A stretch of DNA of 64,000 nucleotides from Hafnia paralvei ATCC 29927 (GCF_001655005.1 NZ_LXET01000044.1:186001-250000), one strand, 5' to 3'. Positions 9,144-18,893 are shown, counted from the stretch's first letter. Notes: generated from the sequence alone by a model not told the origin. Made by a program: numbers and translations.

Positions 9144-10865
9144 ATGCGCGTACTTTTGCCGTTTTTAGCCCTCTATCGCCGCCATTGGTTCCTGATTTCC
9201 TTAGGTGTTGTTCTGGCGATCGTCACGCTTCTTGCCAGTATTGGTCTATTGATGCTGTCTGGATGGTTCCTTGCAGCCTCCGCTCTTGCAGGCCTTGCTG
9301 GATTGCTAACGTTTAACTACATGCTGCCAGCCGCAGGCGTACGCGGCGCAGCCATCATCCGCACCGCCGGACGTTATGCCGAACGAGTCGTTAGCCACGA
9401 TGCGACCTTCCGCGTGCTATCGCACCTCCGTGTGTTTACCTTCAGCAAGATTTTGCCGCTGTCGCCGGGCGCGATTGCCCGTTTCCGTCAGGCTGAATTG
9501 CTCAACCGCTTAGTCGCCGATGTCGATACGCTCGATCATCTCTATCTGCGGGTGATTTCTCCGCTGATTAGCGCCATCGTCGTCATTATCGTGGTGACCG
9601 CGGGTTTGGCGTGGTTTGATCCCGCTTTAGCCTTCACGCTCGGCGGCATCATGCTGCTGCTGTTGTTTTGCTTACCGTTGGGCTTTTATCAGGCTGGGAA
9701 GCCGGTTGGTATGGCATTAACCGGATTACGCGCAGACTATCGCACGCTATTGATTACTTGGGTCGCAGGCCAAGCAGAGTTAGCTATTTATGGCGCTGCT
9801 GACCGTTTCCGTCAGGCGCTCGATGCAAAAGAACAGGCTTGGCAGTTACAGCAGAAAAAACAGGCCTCGCTGACCGGTGCCGCGCAAGCGTTGATGATCC
9901 TTGCGTCGGGTTTAACCTTCACGCTTTTGCTTTGGTTAGCGGCTGGAGGGGTAGGCCAATATGCTCAGCCGGGCGCGCTGATTGCGCTATTTGTCTTCTC
10001 TTCGTTGGCGGCTTTTGAAGCCTTGGCTCCGGTTGCGGGTGCTTTCCAGCATCTAGGACAGGTTACCGCATCAGCAACCCGTGTGGCGCAGATGATCAAC
10101 CAAAAACCAGAAGTGACCTTCCCACTTTCTGGGCCAACAATAAGCGATCAGATTGCCGTCACCGTTGATAACGTCACGTTCAACTATCCGAATCAGCCCG
10201 TCTCGGTGCTGAACGACATTTCACTGACGGTGAAAGCCGGTGAAAAAATTGCCCTGCTCGGACGCACTGGCTGCGGCAAATCAACGCTTCTCCAGTTGAT
10301 TACACGTGCGTGGGACTGTTCTCAGGGCGAAATTCGCCTGAATAACACCCCGCTGACGGCCTTTGATGAGGCAACCCTACGGCAGGTGACTGGCGTCGTC
10401 AGCCAGCGTGTGCACGTATTTAGTTCGACACTACGTGATAATTTAAAAATCGCTAACGATGCGGCTACCGACCCTGAGTTGAAGAACGTGCTGGAACAGG
10501 TTGGCCTCGGAAAGTTATTGGATGATGCTGGGCTAAATGCATGGCTCGGCGACGGTGGACGCCCGCTGTCTGGTGGCGAGCAACGTCGTTTAGGCATTGC
10601 TCGTGCGCTGCTGCATCGCTCTCCCCTGCTGCTATTGGATGAGCCCACTGAAGGTTTAGATGCGGAGACTGAAAAGCAGATCTTAGCGCTGATCATGAAC
10701 CACTGCCAGCATAAAACCTTGATCCTGATTACTCATCGACTGCAGGGCTTAGACAAAATGGATCGCGTGTGCGTGATGGAGAATGGCCGCATCGTCGAAC
10801 AGGGCCATCACACTGCGTTGATGGCAGAAAAAGGCCGCTATTATCAGCTGTGTCAGCGGCTATAG
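9144..10865 (+). CDS. cydC: Heterodimeric thiol/heme ABC exporter subunit CydC
   Basis: Partner of CydD in the inner-membrane thiol exporter; 573 aa as in E. coli. N-terminal membrane domain (family stretch LMLSGWFLAASALAGLAG), then a nucleotide-binding domain with Walker A GRTGCGKS (about residue 373), signature LSGGEQRR and Walker B LLLLDEPTEGLDA. It starts with ATG 2 bp after the cydD stop. aat follows after 68 bp and probably belongs to the same transcription unit. Confidence 0.97.
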   Translation: MRVLLPFLALYRRHWFLISLGVVLAIVTLLASIGLLMLSGWFLAASALAGLAGLLTFNYMLPAAGVRGAAIIRTAGRYAERVVSHDATFRVLSHLRVFTFSKILPLSPGAIARFRQAELLNRLVADVDTLDHLYLRVISPLISAIVVIIVVTAGLAWFDPALAFTLGGIMLLLLFCLPLGFYQAGKPVGMALTGLRADYRTLLITWVAGQAELAIYGAADRFRQALDAKEQAWQLQQKKQASLTGAAQALMILASGLTFTLLLWLAAGGVGQYAQPGALIALFVFSSLAAFEALAPVAGAFQHLGQVTASATRVAQMINQKPEVTFPLSGPTISDQIAVTVDNVTFNYPNQPVSVLNDISLTVKAGEKIALLGRTGCGKSTLLQLITRAWDCSQGEIRLNNTPLTAFDEATLRQVTGVVSQRVHVFSSTLRDNLKIANDAATDPELKNVLEQVGLGKLLDDAGLNAWLGDGGRPLSGGEQRRLGIARALLHRSPLLLLDEPTEGLDAETEKQILALIMNHCQHKTLILITHRLQGLDKMDRVCVMENGRIVEQGHHTALMAEKGRYYQLCQRL

Positions 10866-10933
10866 CCGACGAAACTGCAGCTATAGTTAACGGATTAGGC
10901 GATGTATTTCATTATGATGACGGGAATATTTTG

Positions 10934-11665
10934 ATGCGCATAATGCAGTTGGATCGGCAATCCACGTTATTCCCGCCCACGGATCTTGCACTGCGTGAAC
11001 CCAACGGGCTGCTCGCTATCGGCGGAGACTTGCGCCCCGCTCGCTTGCTGGCGGCCTATGAGTCGGGTATTTTCCCTTGGTTTACACCAGGAGACGTCAT
11101 CTTATGGTGGTCGCCCGATCCGCGGGCGGTGCTGTTCCCACATGAACTGCATATCAGCCGTAGCATGGCGAAATTTTTACGCCGACAGCGTTTTACCGTG
11201 ACAATCAATCAAGCCTTCAGCGAAGTCATACGCGAATGTGCCGAACAGCGCGATGAAGGCACGTGGATTGGCGAAGATGTGCAGCAAGCCTATGTCAAGC
11301 TGCATGAGCTTGGCCATGCACATTCCGTTGAGGTCTGGCAGGAAGATAGGCTGGTAGGCGGCCTGTATGGCGTTTTGCAGGGCTCTCTCTTTTGCGGAGA
11401 GTCAATGTTCAGCCGCGCAACAAATGCCTCCAAAACGGCACTGATTGCGTTTTGTGGGCATTTTGTGTCGTTTGGTGGAACATTAATTGACTGTCAGGTA
11501 CTTAACGCGCACACTGAGTCGTTAGGTGCGCGCAATATCCCGCGCAGTGATTATTTACACCACTTACGGATTGACCAGAAAAAGGTAATTAACCCCGCCT
11601 GCTGGAAACCCCAAACTATTATTTCACGCGAGTTTGCGATAAAACCCCATCAAAATTGCCCGTAA
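10934..11665 (+). CDS. aat: Leucyl/phenylalanyl-tRNA-protein transferase
   Basis: Adds Leu or Phe to N-terminal Arg/Lys of proteins, making N-degrons for ClpS/ClpAP. 243 aa against 234 in E. coli. The diagnostic core is FPPTDLALREPNGLLAIGGD, then GIFPWF, WWSPDPRAVL and GGLYGVLQGSLFCGESMFS. The ATG at 10934 gives MRIMQLDRQSTLF; the open frame extends upstream into cydC (to 10769) but only as overlap. clpA and clpS, the partners that recognise its products, lie just downstream on the other strand, so this is a compact N-end-rule neighbourhood. Confidence 0.95.
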   Translation: MRIMQLDRQSTLFPPTDLALREPNGLLAIGGDLRPARLLAAYESGIFPWFTPGDVILWWSPDPRAVLFPHELHISRSMAKFLRRQRFTVTINQAFSEVIRECAEQRDEGTWIGEDVQQAYVKLHELGHAHSVEVWQEDRLVGGLYGVLQGSLFCGESMFSRATNASKTALIAFCGHFVSFGGTLIDCQVLNAHTESLGARNIPRSDYLHHLRIDQKKVINPACWKPQTIISREFAIKPHQNCP

Positions 11666-11760
11666 TGGATGAAGAACAACCGACACTCCTTTACATAATC
11701 GGGGTTTTTCGGCATTATCTTGCCGATTAAAAAATATGGTACTCATACCTAGAGGATTCG

Positions 11761-11979
11761 ATGGCCAAAGAAGACAATATTGAAATGCAAGGTACCGTAC
11801 TCGATACGTTACCAAACACGATGTTCCGCGTTGAATTAGAAAACGGACACGTCGTTACCGCTCACATCTCCGGTAAAATGCGTAAAAACTACATCCGCAT
11901 TCTGACGGGCGACAAAGTCACTGTAGAGCTGACCCCGTACGACCTGAGCAAAGGCCGCATTGTCTTCCGTAGCCGCTGA
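11761..11979 (+). CDS. infA: Translation initiation factor IF-1
   Basis: 72 aa, the standard length, single OB-fold (S1-like). The sequence MAKEDNIEMQGTVLDTLP followed by RKNYIRILTGDKVTVELTPYDL is practically invariant in enterics. It binds the ribosomal A site during initiation. An AGAGGA ribosome-binding site sits before the ATG. The serW tRNA gene that lies between infA and clpA in E. coli is not present in 11980-12107. Confidence 0.98.
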   Translation: MAKEDNIEMQGTVLDTLPNTMFRVELENGHVVTAHISGKMRKNYIRILTGDKVTVELTPYDLSKGRIVFRSR

Positions 11980-12107
11980 TAGGCTCATCCTGCGCACCTG
12001 CGTTGACGCATCTGCGGCATAAATTACACTCCCGGTGATGTTTAACGTCTGACGAGGCTGAAAAATATCACTGAGAGTTAGCTGAAAGCTTAAATTTCAG
12101 ACATAAA

Positions 12108-12131
12108 AAAGAGCGCCTTTTGGCGCTCTTT
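12108..12131. terminator. Bidirectional terminator between infA and clpA
   Basis: AAAGAGCGCC and GGCGCTCTTT form a 10-bp stem with a TTTT loop, with an A-run on one side and T-run on the other. It serves infA on the plus strand and clpA on the minus strand. Confidence 0.85.
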
Positions 12132-12159
12132 TACTTTCATGCTCTACTCTGCGACTAGA

Positions 12160-14436
12160 TTAATGCAGGGCATCCTCAGCTTTACGTTTCTGTGCACTAC
12201 AGAATTCGTAAGTCAGCTGTTGCTTGTCTTCGCTTAAATCAACGGTGACCGAGCCGCCATCAACCAGCGAACCAAACAGCAATTCGTTTGCCAGCGGTTT
12301 TTTCAGATTTTCCTGCACGACACGCACCATTGGACGAGCTCCCATGGCATGATCGTACCCTTTTTCTGCCAGCCACAAACGCGCTGCTTCGCTAACTTCC
12401 AGTGAAACACCTTTCGCATCCAACTGCGCCTGCAATTCAACGATGAATTTATCCACCACCTGCTGAATAATTTCAGTGGAGAGATGATTAAACCAAATGA
12501 TGTTATCCAGACGGTTACGGAATTCTGGCGTAAACACCTTTTTGATCTCTTCCATCGCATCAGTGCTGTTATCTTGCTGCGCAAAACCAATGGATTTACG
12601 CTGCGTTTCACGCACGCCCGCGTTCGTGGTCATGACCAGTATGACGTTACGGAAATCGGCTTTGCGGCCATTGTTATCCGTTAACGTTCCGTTATCCATA
12701 ACCTGTAACAGCAGGTTGAAGACATCTGGGTGCGCCTTTTCAATTTCGTCGAGCAGCAGTACCGCATGTGGGTGCTTAATGACCGCATCCGTCAGCAAAC
12801 CGCCCTGATCAAAACCAACATAACCCGGAGGTGCACCAATCAAACGGCTAACGGTATGACGTTCCATATATTCGGACATATCAAAACGCAGCAGTTCGAT
12901 ATCCAGCGCTTTCGCTAACTGAACGGTAACCTCGGTTTTACCCACACCGGTAGGCCCTGCAAACAAGAACGAACCGACAGGCTTATGATCTTGCCCCAAC
13001 CCTGCACGACTCATTTTGATCGCTTCAGTTAATGCACTGATCGCCTTATCCTGACCAAATACCAACATCTTCAGACGATCGCCCAAGCTCTTAAGCACAT
13101 CGCGATCGCTAGCGGATACCGTTTTCTCCGGAATACGCGCGATGCGGGCAACCACAGACTCAATATCAGCCACGTTAACGGTTTTCTTACGCTTGCTTAC
13201 CGGCATCAGGCGGCTACGTGCCCCTGCCTCATCAATCACGTCAATCGCCTTATCTGGCAGATGACGATCGTTGATGTATTTCACCGACAGCTCAACCGCA
13301 GCACGAATCGCTTTCGCGGTATAGCGCACATCGTGATGAGCTTCATATTTCGGCTTCAGGCCATTAAGGATCTGTACCGTCTCATCGGGGGTGGGTTCAG
13401 TAATATCGATCTTCTGGAAACGACGCGCCAAGGCACGATCTTTTTCAAAGATATTGCTGAATTCCTGATAAGTGGTTGAGCCGATGACTCGGATCTTGCC
13501 GCTAGATAACAGCGGTTTAATCAAGTTAGCCGCATCCACCTGTCCACCGGAAGCCGCACCGGCACCGATAATGGTGTGGATCTCATCGATAAATAGAATG
13601 CTGTCAGTGTCTTGTTCCAGCTGTTTGAGCAGCGCCTTAAAGCGTTTTTCAAAATCGCCACGGTATTTGGTACCCGCCAGCAAAGAGCCGATATCCAAGG
13701 AATACAAGGTGCAATCGGCCATCACTTCAGGCACATCACCCTGCACAATTCGCCATGCAAGTCCTTCAGCAATAGCGGTTTTACCCACACCAGACTCGCC
13801 AACCAACAGCGGATTGTTTTTACGACGGCGGCATAAAACCTGAATAGCACGTTCTAACTCTTTATCACGACCAATTAACGGATCAATACCGCCGACTCGC
13901 GCAAGCTGGTTTAAGTTAGTAGTGAAATTCTCCATGCGATCTTCACCGCTGGCGGGTTCTTCGCTCGCTGGATTTTCAGCATTAGGCGCCTGCCCCGTTT
14001 CATCTTTACGGGTGCCGTGCGAGATAAAGTTCACAATGTCTAAACGACTCACGTCGTGCTTACGCAGCAGATATGCAGCCTGAGACTCTTGTTCGCTAAA
14101 AATAGCCACCAGTACGTTAGCACCGCTGACTTCATTACGGCCTGAGGACTGAACATGGAAAACAGCACGTTGTAAAACGCGTTGAAAACTCAGCGTTGGC
14201 TGAGTATCACGTTCCGCTTCGCCGTTAGGCAGCGTGGGTGTCGTTTGTTCAATAAAGGTTTCGAGTTCTTGACGTAAAGCGGCCAGATCGACAGAGCAGG
14301 CCTCCAATGCTTCACGTGCCGCAGGGTTACTGAGCAGTGCCAGCAGCAGGTGCTCCACGGTCATAAACTCATGACGGTGCTCGCGCGCTCTGGCGAACGC
14401 CATGTTGAGACTGAGTTCCAGTTCTTGATTGAGCAT
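12160..14436 (-). CDS. clpA: ATP-dependent Clp protease ATP-binding subunit ClpA
   Basis: AAA+ unfoldase that feeds substrates to ClpP; 758 aa as in E. coli. N-domain (about 1-145, ClpS-binding), first AAA module with Walker A GESGVGKT (about residue 214) and IDEIHT, second module with GPTGVGKT (about 495) and LLDEIEKAHPD, and the arginine-finger region TPEFRNRLD. The chosen ATG at 14436 gives MLNQELELSLNMAFARA; an upstream start at 14451 adds five non-family residues. It lies 26 bp downstream of clpS, one operon. Confidence 0.98.
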   Translation of the reverse strand: MLNQELELSLNMAFARAREHRHEFMTVEHLLLALLSNPAAREALEACSVDLAALRQELETFIEQTTPTLPNGEAERDTQPTLSFQRVLQRAVFHVQSSGRNEVSGANVLVAIFSEQESQAAYLLRKHDVSRLDIVNFISHGTRKDETGQAPNAENPASEEPASGEDRMENFTTNLNQLARVGGIDPLIGRDKELERAIQVLCRRRKNNPLLVGESGVGKTAIAEGLAWRIVQGDVPEVMADCTLYSLDIGSLLAGTKYRGDFEKRFKALLKQLEQDTDSILFIDEIHTIIGAGAASGGQVDAANLIKPLLSSGKIRVIGSTTYQEFSNIFEKDRALARRFQKIDITEPTPDETVQILNGLKPKYEAHHDVRYTAKAIRAAVELSVKYINDRHLPDKAIDVIDEAGARSRLMPVSKRKKTVNVADIESVVARIARIPEKTVSASDRDVLKSLGDRLKMLVFGQDKAISALTEAIKMSRAGLGQDHKPVGSFLFAGPTGVGKTEVTVQLAKALDIELLRFDMSEYMERHTVSRLIGAPPGYVGFDQGGLLTDAVIKHPHAVLLLDEIEKAHPDVFNLLLQVMDNGTLTDNNGRKADFRNVILVMTTNAGVRETQRKSIGFAQQDNSTDAMEEIKKVFTPEFRNRLDNIIWFNHLSTEIIQQVVDKFIVELQAQLDAKGVSLEVSEAARLWLAEKGYDHAMGARPMVRVVQENLKKPLANELLFGSLVDGGSVTVDLSEDKQQLTYEFCSAQKRKAEDALH

Positions 14437-14462
14437 AGGCACCTCCCCCATTTAAGTGGCCA

Positions 14463-14786
14463 TTAACCGGCCTTTTCTAACGTACACAACAGTGGATGCT
14501 CGTTCTCCCGTGCATAACGATTGACGTGTGCGACTTTCGTTTCCGCCACCTCAGCGGTAAAAACACCGCAAATCGCTTTTCCTTTATAATGCACAGTAAG
14601 CATCAACTGCGTTGCACGTTCAATATCATATGAAAAAAACTTTTGCAGGACGTCAATCACAAATTCCATCGGTGTGTAGTCGTCATTGTTAAGTATAACT
14701 TTATACATTGACGGCGGTTTTACCTCATCGATTTGTTTGCTATCGGCTAATTGTTCGAAATTTAGCCAGTCGTTTTGGTTTGCCAT
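14463..14786 (-). CDS. clpS: ClpAP adaptor ClpS
   Basis: N-recognin that delivers proteins with N-terminal Leu, Phe, Tyr or Trp to ClpAP. 107 aa. The core KPPSMYKVILNNDDYTPMEF and the ELL-type segment AVHYKGKAICGVFTAEVAE (here TVHYKGKAICG) are conserved; the flexible N-terminal tail is divergent, as usual. It is upstream of clpA in the same operon, with aat nearby. Confidence 0.97.
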   Translation of the reverse strand: MANQNDWLNFEQLADSKQIDEVKPPSMYKVILNNDDYTPMEFVIDVLQKFFSYDIERATQLMLTVHYKGKAICGVFTAEVAETKVAHVNRYARENEHPLLCTLEKAG

Positions 14787-15371
14787 GTCCTGCTCACTCT
14801 CTGTTGACTCTCACGCGATAAACCCAACACTTCGCATGATCCCATGTATTTCTTACCTGTTTCTTAACTGTGACACAAATCCTCACAGTTGTGTTATTTG
14901 CGACGCATCAAGTGATTAATTTTCACCCAATACGTATAAATAGCGTTAGCTGCTTCAAACTTTCATCACATGACACTGTGCTAAAAATAGCCATTGCTTG
15001 ACGAACTAGCGGCTTACACTAAAGTGTAAATTCGTAATCTGGTGGCGATTTGTACAAATCGTTGCCATTTCGACCGATGAGTATCTGTTGCAAACTTACG
15101 GCTTACGCAATGAGTTCACAGATCTTTTCGGTGCCCGTAGGGTGTGTTCCTAAACTGTTCTCCACTGCCATAGGCAAGTAAGACCAAAGAACATTTTAAG
15201 AACGCATCTTGTATCTGCCCTCAAACGCAAACCGCTGTTTTCACACCCTCGTGTGCCTATAGCTGAGCGACGGAGGGCTTCAATCTTATCTCATAAATAG
15301 AGCGTCTTGCCGATGATAATCTGAGCCATCGCGCAAAACGCTTATAACAGCATGGCGAGGGTTGTATAAGC
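14787..15371. other. clpS-cspD divergent intergenic region with two palindromes
   Basis: 585 bp without a credible gene; it holds the clpS and cspD promoters. Two clean palindromes stand out: TTACACT-AA-AGTGTAA at 15014-15029 and CGATTTGTACAAATCG at 15046-15061. They are 16 bp apart and may be operator sites of an unidentified dimeric regulator. Confidence 0.5.
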
Positions 15372-15593
15372 ATGGAGACGGGTACTGTTAAATGGTTCAA
15401 TAACGCCAAAGGTTTTGGCTTTATATGTCCTCTGAAGGGTGGCGAAGATATTTTTGCCCACTACTCCTCAATTCAGATGGAAGGTTACCGCACATTAAAA
15501 GCGGGTCAGCAGGTCCAATTTAATGTGCAAGAAGGGCCTAAAGGTAACCATGCCAACACCATCGTTCCAATCGAGTCAGAGATGACGGCCTAG
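15372..15593 (+). CDS. cspD: Cold shock-like protein CspD
   Basis: 73-aa CSD-fold single-stranded nucleic acid binder. RNP1 NAKGFGFI (about residues 11-18) and the RNP2-like EDIFAHYS are visible. CspD in E. coli is a stationary-phase replication inhibitor rather than a cold-shock protein. Its identity rests on the position divergent from clpS and the CspD-typical ending GPKGNHANTIVPIES. The ATG at 15372 is the only plausible start. Confidence 0.93.
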   Translation: METGTVKWFNNAKGFGFICPLKGGEDIFAHYSSIQMEGYRTLKAGQQVQFNVQEGPKGNHANTIVPIESEMTA

Positions 15594-15628
15594 CTCTTAT
15601 CTCTAACTTAGCGTCGTATCCATACCTA

Positions 15629-15648
15629 TGCCAGTGTCTATGCTGGCA
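15629..15648 (+). terminator. Weak terminator after cspD
   Basis: TGCCAG and CTGGCA form a 6-bp stem with an 8-nt loop, followed by TTAATAGTT. The T-run is poor. Confidence 0.35.
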
Positions 15649-15977
15649 TTAATAGTTAAGCTTATCTGTTGTTGTCTCCGACTCTTTAGATAGATAGTGG
15701 CTGTTTTGCCATTTTCAAGGGGGAGTGATGACAGTCGTGGTATATACGCCAAAAGCAAGGCCTCATAACAAGCCACCTAAAAATTACCTCGCTAATAATT
15801 AAAATAAAGCCCTATTTAACATCTCAATTCAAAAGCAAATTAAATAAAGCATCAACAGAAATGAAATTATTGTTTTTAATATCGTCAGTGGCTTACATGA
15901 TTTAATTTGCGTTGATATTCGATCTGCTTAACTACTCGATAGAAATTAAAACAGCCACGTTCTATCAGGTATATCAC

Positions 15978-16928
15978 ATGTCTCAAATCAGCGTCGAACG
16001 CACAGCAGATAAATCCGCGACGGGTTTTCAGCTCTTTAATTCCCTTGCCAAAGGAGAGTTAAGACCTGGTCGTCTTTGGCATGCGAGAAACTATAGGACT
16101 AAATTTGTTCTGAGAACATTTTTAGCACCGATAGCAACGATGAAACTGCTCAACAACATTGCCGCTATCCCCTCTTGCCAAGACGTGCTGTTAACGCAAC
16201 CCCGTCTGCCTTGCAAGCTGCACCACCCTTACCTCAACGTCCACTTCAAGCGTCGAGATACAGTCAAAGCGATTGGTGAACACTACCAAATGTTGGATGA
16301 GGCGTTGCCGAACAGTGTCTTGCGGAAAATATATCGAGCTCAACCTTATTATCTCTGTGAAATAGAGGGCAAAAATGAGCAACTGTACCGAATCGGTATC
16401 AGTCCTATTGATAGCCTTAATAAAGAAGGCGAACTTTCGCTATTATTTTATACGGCAGAGGGTGTAATGCTGTCAGAATGTACGTTTACCTTGTTGATGC
16501 ATTCAGGCAAAAAAACGCTATTCATTGGTGGGTTGCAGGGGCCAAAACAATCGGTTCCACATGAACTTATTCAAACCGCCACCAAAGGGTGCCACGGCTT
16601 ATTTCCTAAACGCTTGTTGATGCAGGCGCTATGCCTATTTGCCCATACCGTAGGCTGTGAGCAAATACTCGCCGTGGGCAACGAGACTCATATTTATAAA
16701 AACTGGCGTTATAACAAAAAGAAAAGCCGTAAAATGATGTCAGATTACGATGCTTTTTGGTTGTCTATTGGCGCTGTGTCTACAGCAGAAGGTTATTTCC
16801 GCTTGCCAATGACCATTGCACGTAAGTATTTGGAAGAGATTGCCAGCAAAAAACGCGCAGAATATCGCCGCCGCTATCAACTGCTGGATACCCTTGAGTC
16901 TTCAGCGCGTGTTGCCCTAGGACGTTAA
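15978..16928 (+). CDS. ybjX: VirK/YbjX family protein (DUF535)
   Basis: 316-aa DUF535 protein. Family hallmarks include LPCKLHHPYLN, a tyrosine- and Cys-containing centre, GLQGPK and the GNETHIYKNWRYNKKK segment. VirK/YbjX proteins are linked to envelope function and antimicrobial-peptide resistance in Salmonella and Shigella; the molecular activity is unknown. The ATG at 15978 (MSQISVERTADK) is preferred over a TTG at 15912, though no strong ribosome-binding site precedes either. In E. coli macAB lies between cspD and ybjX; here it is absent. About 380 bp of AT-rich DNA precede the gene and probably hold its promoter. Confidence 0.85.
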   Translation: MSQISVERTADKSATGFQLFNSLAKGELRPGRLWHARNYRTKFVLRTFLAPIATMKLLNNIAAIPSCQDVLLTQPRLPCKLHHPYLNVHFKRRDTVKAIGEHYQMLDEALPNSVLRKIYRAQPYYLCEIEGKNEQLYRIGISPIDSLNKEGELSLLFYTAEGVMLSECTFTLLMHSGKKTLFIGGLQGPKQSVPHELIQTATKGCHGLFPKRLLMQALCLFAHTVGCEQILAVGNETHIYKNWRYNKKKSRKMMSDYDAFWLSIGAVSTAEGYFRLPMTIARKYLEEIASKKRAEYRRRYQLLDTLESSARVALGR

Positions 16929-16944
16929 TACCGCCGATTAAAGC

Positions 16945-16986
16945 CTTCTTAGCCGCGATTCTCACTTGAGAATCGCGGCTAAGAAG
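16945..16986. repeat. Perfect 20-bp inverted repeat between convergent ybjX and ybjD
   Basis: Arms 16945-16964 and 16967-16986 are exactly complementary with a 2-nt spacer (CT). It lies between two converging genes and so probably ends transcription from both, but there is no U-run on either side. See findings. Confidence 0.8.
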
Positions 16987-16999
16987 CGATCACCACTTG

Positions 17000-18670
17000 C
17001 TATTCAGCCTTACCTCGAGCCAACCACAGCACGCGTGAAAACATGCCTTTAATCAATGCAGGTACCGAATCCGTACCCCAGGCTTCCGCCTGTGCGGCAA
17101 CAGAGATCGCCAAATCTGGCTTGGAGGAGCGGTGAATTGCCTTAGTAATAACCTTTCTCATCGACAGCGGCACATTCGGGGGTAATCCGGCGATATCGTG
17201 ATAAACCGATGCAAACCCCTCACGATACATATAGTGCTCCATATCCGGCGCAGGTAATGCAGTAAGGCGATCGCGTTCGTTATCTCTGGCATGCTCCACC
17301 AGCGCTCTTACGGTTGCGGCATATTTACGACCGGCATCATCGCCATCGACTAGCACATGCCATTCCAGCCCCATATGGCGAGCAAACTTAACCAATGGAC
17401 GGATACCACACTGGGCAAACTCGATAACCTTGATGCCTTCCGTTTCAAAATGATAGCCGCACTGCCTCGCCAATTCGTTCAAAAGCCAAACCTCAGTCTC
17501 TCCTTCGACCAGTAGCCAACAACGGGCAAAAAGTGATGAGGCGCGATTAAACCGAATATGAAACGCAATACGCCGACTATCTTCTGGCGACATTCCCTGC
17601 GGCCCAATCCGGTAAGTCGCCACTTTATTAGACTGACGGACCAGTCGACATACGCGCTCAACGGGCATCAGAGACAACAATTCACCAGAATTAGTCGTGG
17701 TAATTTTTTGCAGTGGCAGTTGATTCAGCAATCCCCATGCCACGGAGAGCATGATCGGATGCAGGCGAGTTTCAGGGTCTTCTACCAGTAAAAGCGGTCG
17801 AGCATGAGGATCGAGCGTAATTGCACCTTTTGCCTGCAATAATGTCGAAAAAAGCCCAAGCAAGATCAGACGCATATTGCGGCTGCCCGACTCCGCAATC
17901 ATCTGATTCATATTTTCCAACGAACGCCATGCTTGACGTCCATGAACCTCATCGCTGTGGTGGCGACGACGACGTGAATTTGTGAGCTGCTGCCCCTGCT
18001 CAGCGAAATAGTGTTCCAGCAGTTGCTGCATGGCATTCAGCCCCTGCCGTAGCTCACTATTGCTCAGCTTTTGCGGATTACGCACCAGCTCACGCGTCAA
18101 ATCATCTAGCTGCTGCGCAACCTCACTTTGGTCGGGCACGCGATTTTGCGCAATGACGGTCGGACGCAAGCGACGGATAAAGCGTGCATCACGTAGGCGT
18201 AAAACCGGATGCAAACGCACAATTTCTCGTGCCAGTTTATCAACATGATGCAGTTTTAGCGGCTCGCCCTTTTCATCTAAAAACGAACGCCAAGTGCACA
18301 CCGTGCCATCGTCGCAAAGCTCCCCCTCTTGGCGGAAATAGATGCGTTGAAAACGATCATTTCCATCCTGCCAAAGAGAAGACAGAGGCCGATAGCGTGG
18401 CGCATTATGGTGCCCAACGTCTGATTCACAGAAAACAAAGATGATTTGCAGGTAACGCTCTTTGGCCGTTTCATCACCGGGAGGAAAGTAGAAATCTTGA
18501 GGTTCAAAATGATAGAGGTCGGTATTCGGTGACAGACAAAGAGTCAACGCATCCAACAAGCTGGATTTACCCCATGCGTTTTCACCGATCAGGACGGTGT
18601 TTTCGTCCAGTGTTAAAGATAGACGGTTTATTCCTCTAAACCCGACAATCTCGATCCGTTCTAGATACAT
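17000..18670 (-). CDS. ybjD: OLD-family ATP-dependent endonuclease YbjD
   Basis: 556 aa against 552 in E. coli. ABC/SMC-like ATPase with Walker A GENAWGKSS (about residues 29-37), signature/Walker B region LLLVEDPETRLHP (about 300), then a C-terminal TOPRIM nuclease domain with the glutamate motif LLVEGETEVWLL (about residue 390) and VLVDGDDAGRKY. This is the architecture of overcoming-lysogenization-defect (OLD) nucleases; the chromosomal YbjD type has no firmly established role. The start at 18670 gives MYLERIEIVGFRG, typical of the family. It is transcribed convergently to ybjX. Confidence 0.93.
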   Translation of the reverse strand: MYLERIEIVGFRGINRLSLTLDENTVLIGENAWGKSSLLDALTLCLSPNTDLYHFEPQDFYFPPGDETAKERYLQIIFVFCESDVGHHNAPRYRPLSSLWQDGNDRFQRIYFRQEGELCDDGTVCTWRSFLDEKGEPLKLHHVDKLAREIVRLHPVLRLRDARFIRRLRPTVIAQNRVPDQSEVAQQLDDLTRELVRNPQKLSNSELRQGLNAMQQLLEHYFAEQGQQLTNSRRRRHHSDEVHGRQAWRSLENMNQMIAESGSRNMRLILLGLFSTLLQAKGAITLDPHARPLLLVEDPETRLHPIMLSVAWGLLNQLPLQKITTTNSGELLSLMPVERVCRLVRQSNKVATYRIGPQGMSPEDSRRIAFHIRFNRASSLFARCWLLVEGETEVWLLNELARQCGYHFETEGIKVIEFAQCGIRPLVKFARHMGLEWHVLVDGDDAGRKYAATVRALVEHARDNERDRLTALPAPDMEHYMYREGFASVYHDIAGLPPNVPLSMRKVITKAIHRSSKPDLAISVAAQAEAWGTDSVPALIKGMFSRVLWLARGKAE

Positions 18671-18893
18671 CAGTTCTCTCCCTTACGGATTCATTCATCT
18701 GAGAATGAGAAAAAAATGCTGTCTGGTCAAGCACTCACTGTCGATCCATCCCCGATTTTGTTCTGCTAATTCACCTCGTGAAGATTAAAACGCCAAACCA
18801 TTCCGGTTGATTTATCAATTCCTCTGTTGCTCTTTACTCACCAAAACCTTTTGGGTAGCGTATTGCCACTCATCATTACAACCTAGGTTATCC

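Noticed and set aside
17000..18670. ybjD (OLD nuclease) as part of a Gabija-type defence pair
   Set aside because: No UvrD-like helicase partner is adjacent, and synteny and length match the ordinary chromosomal ybjD.
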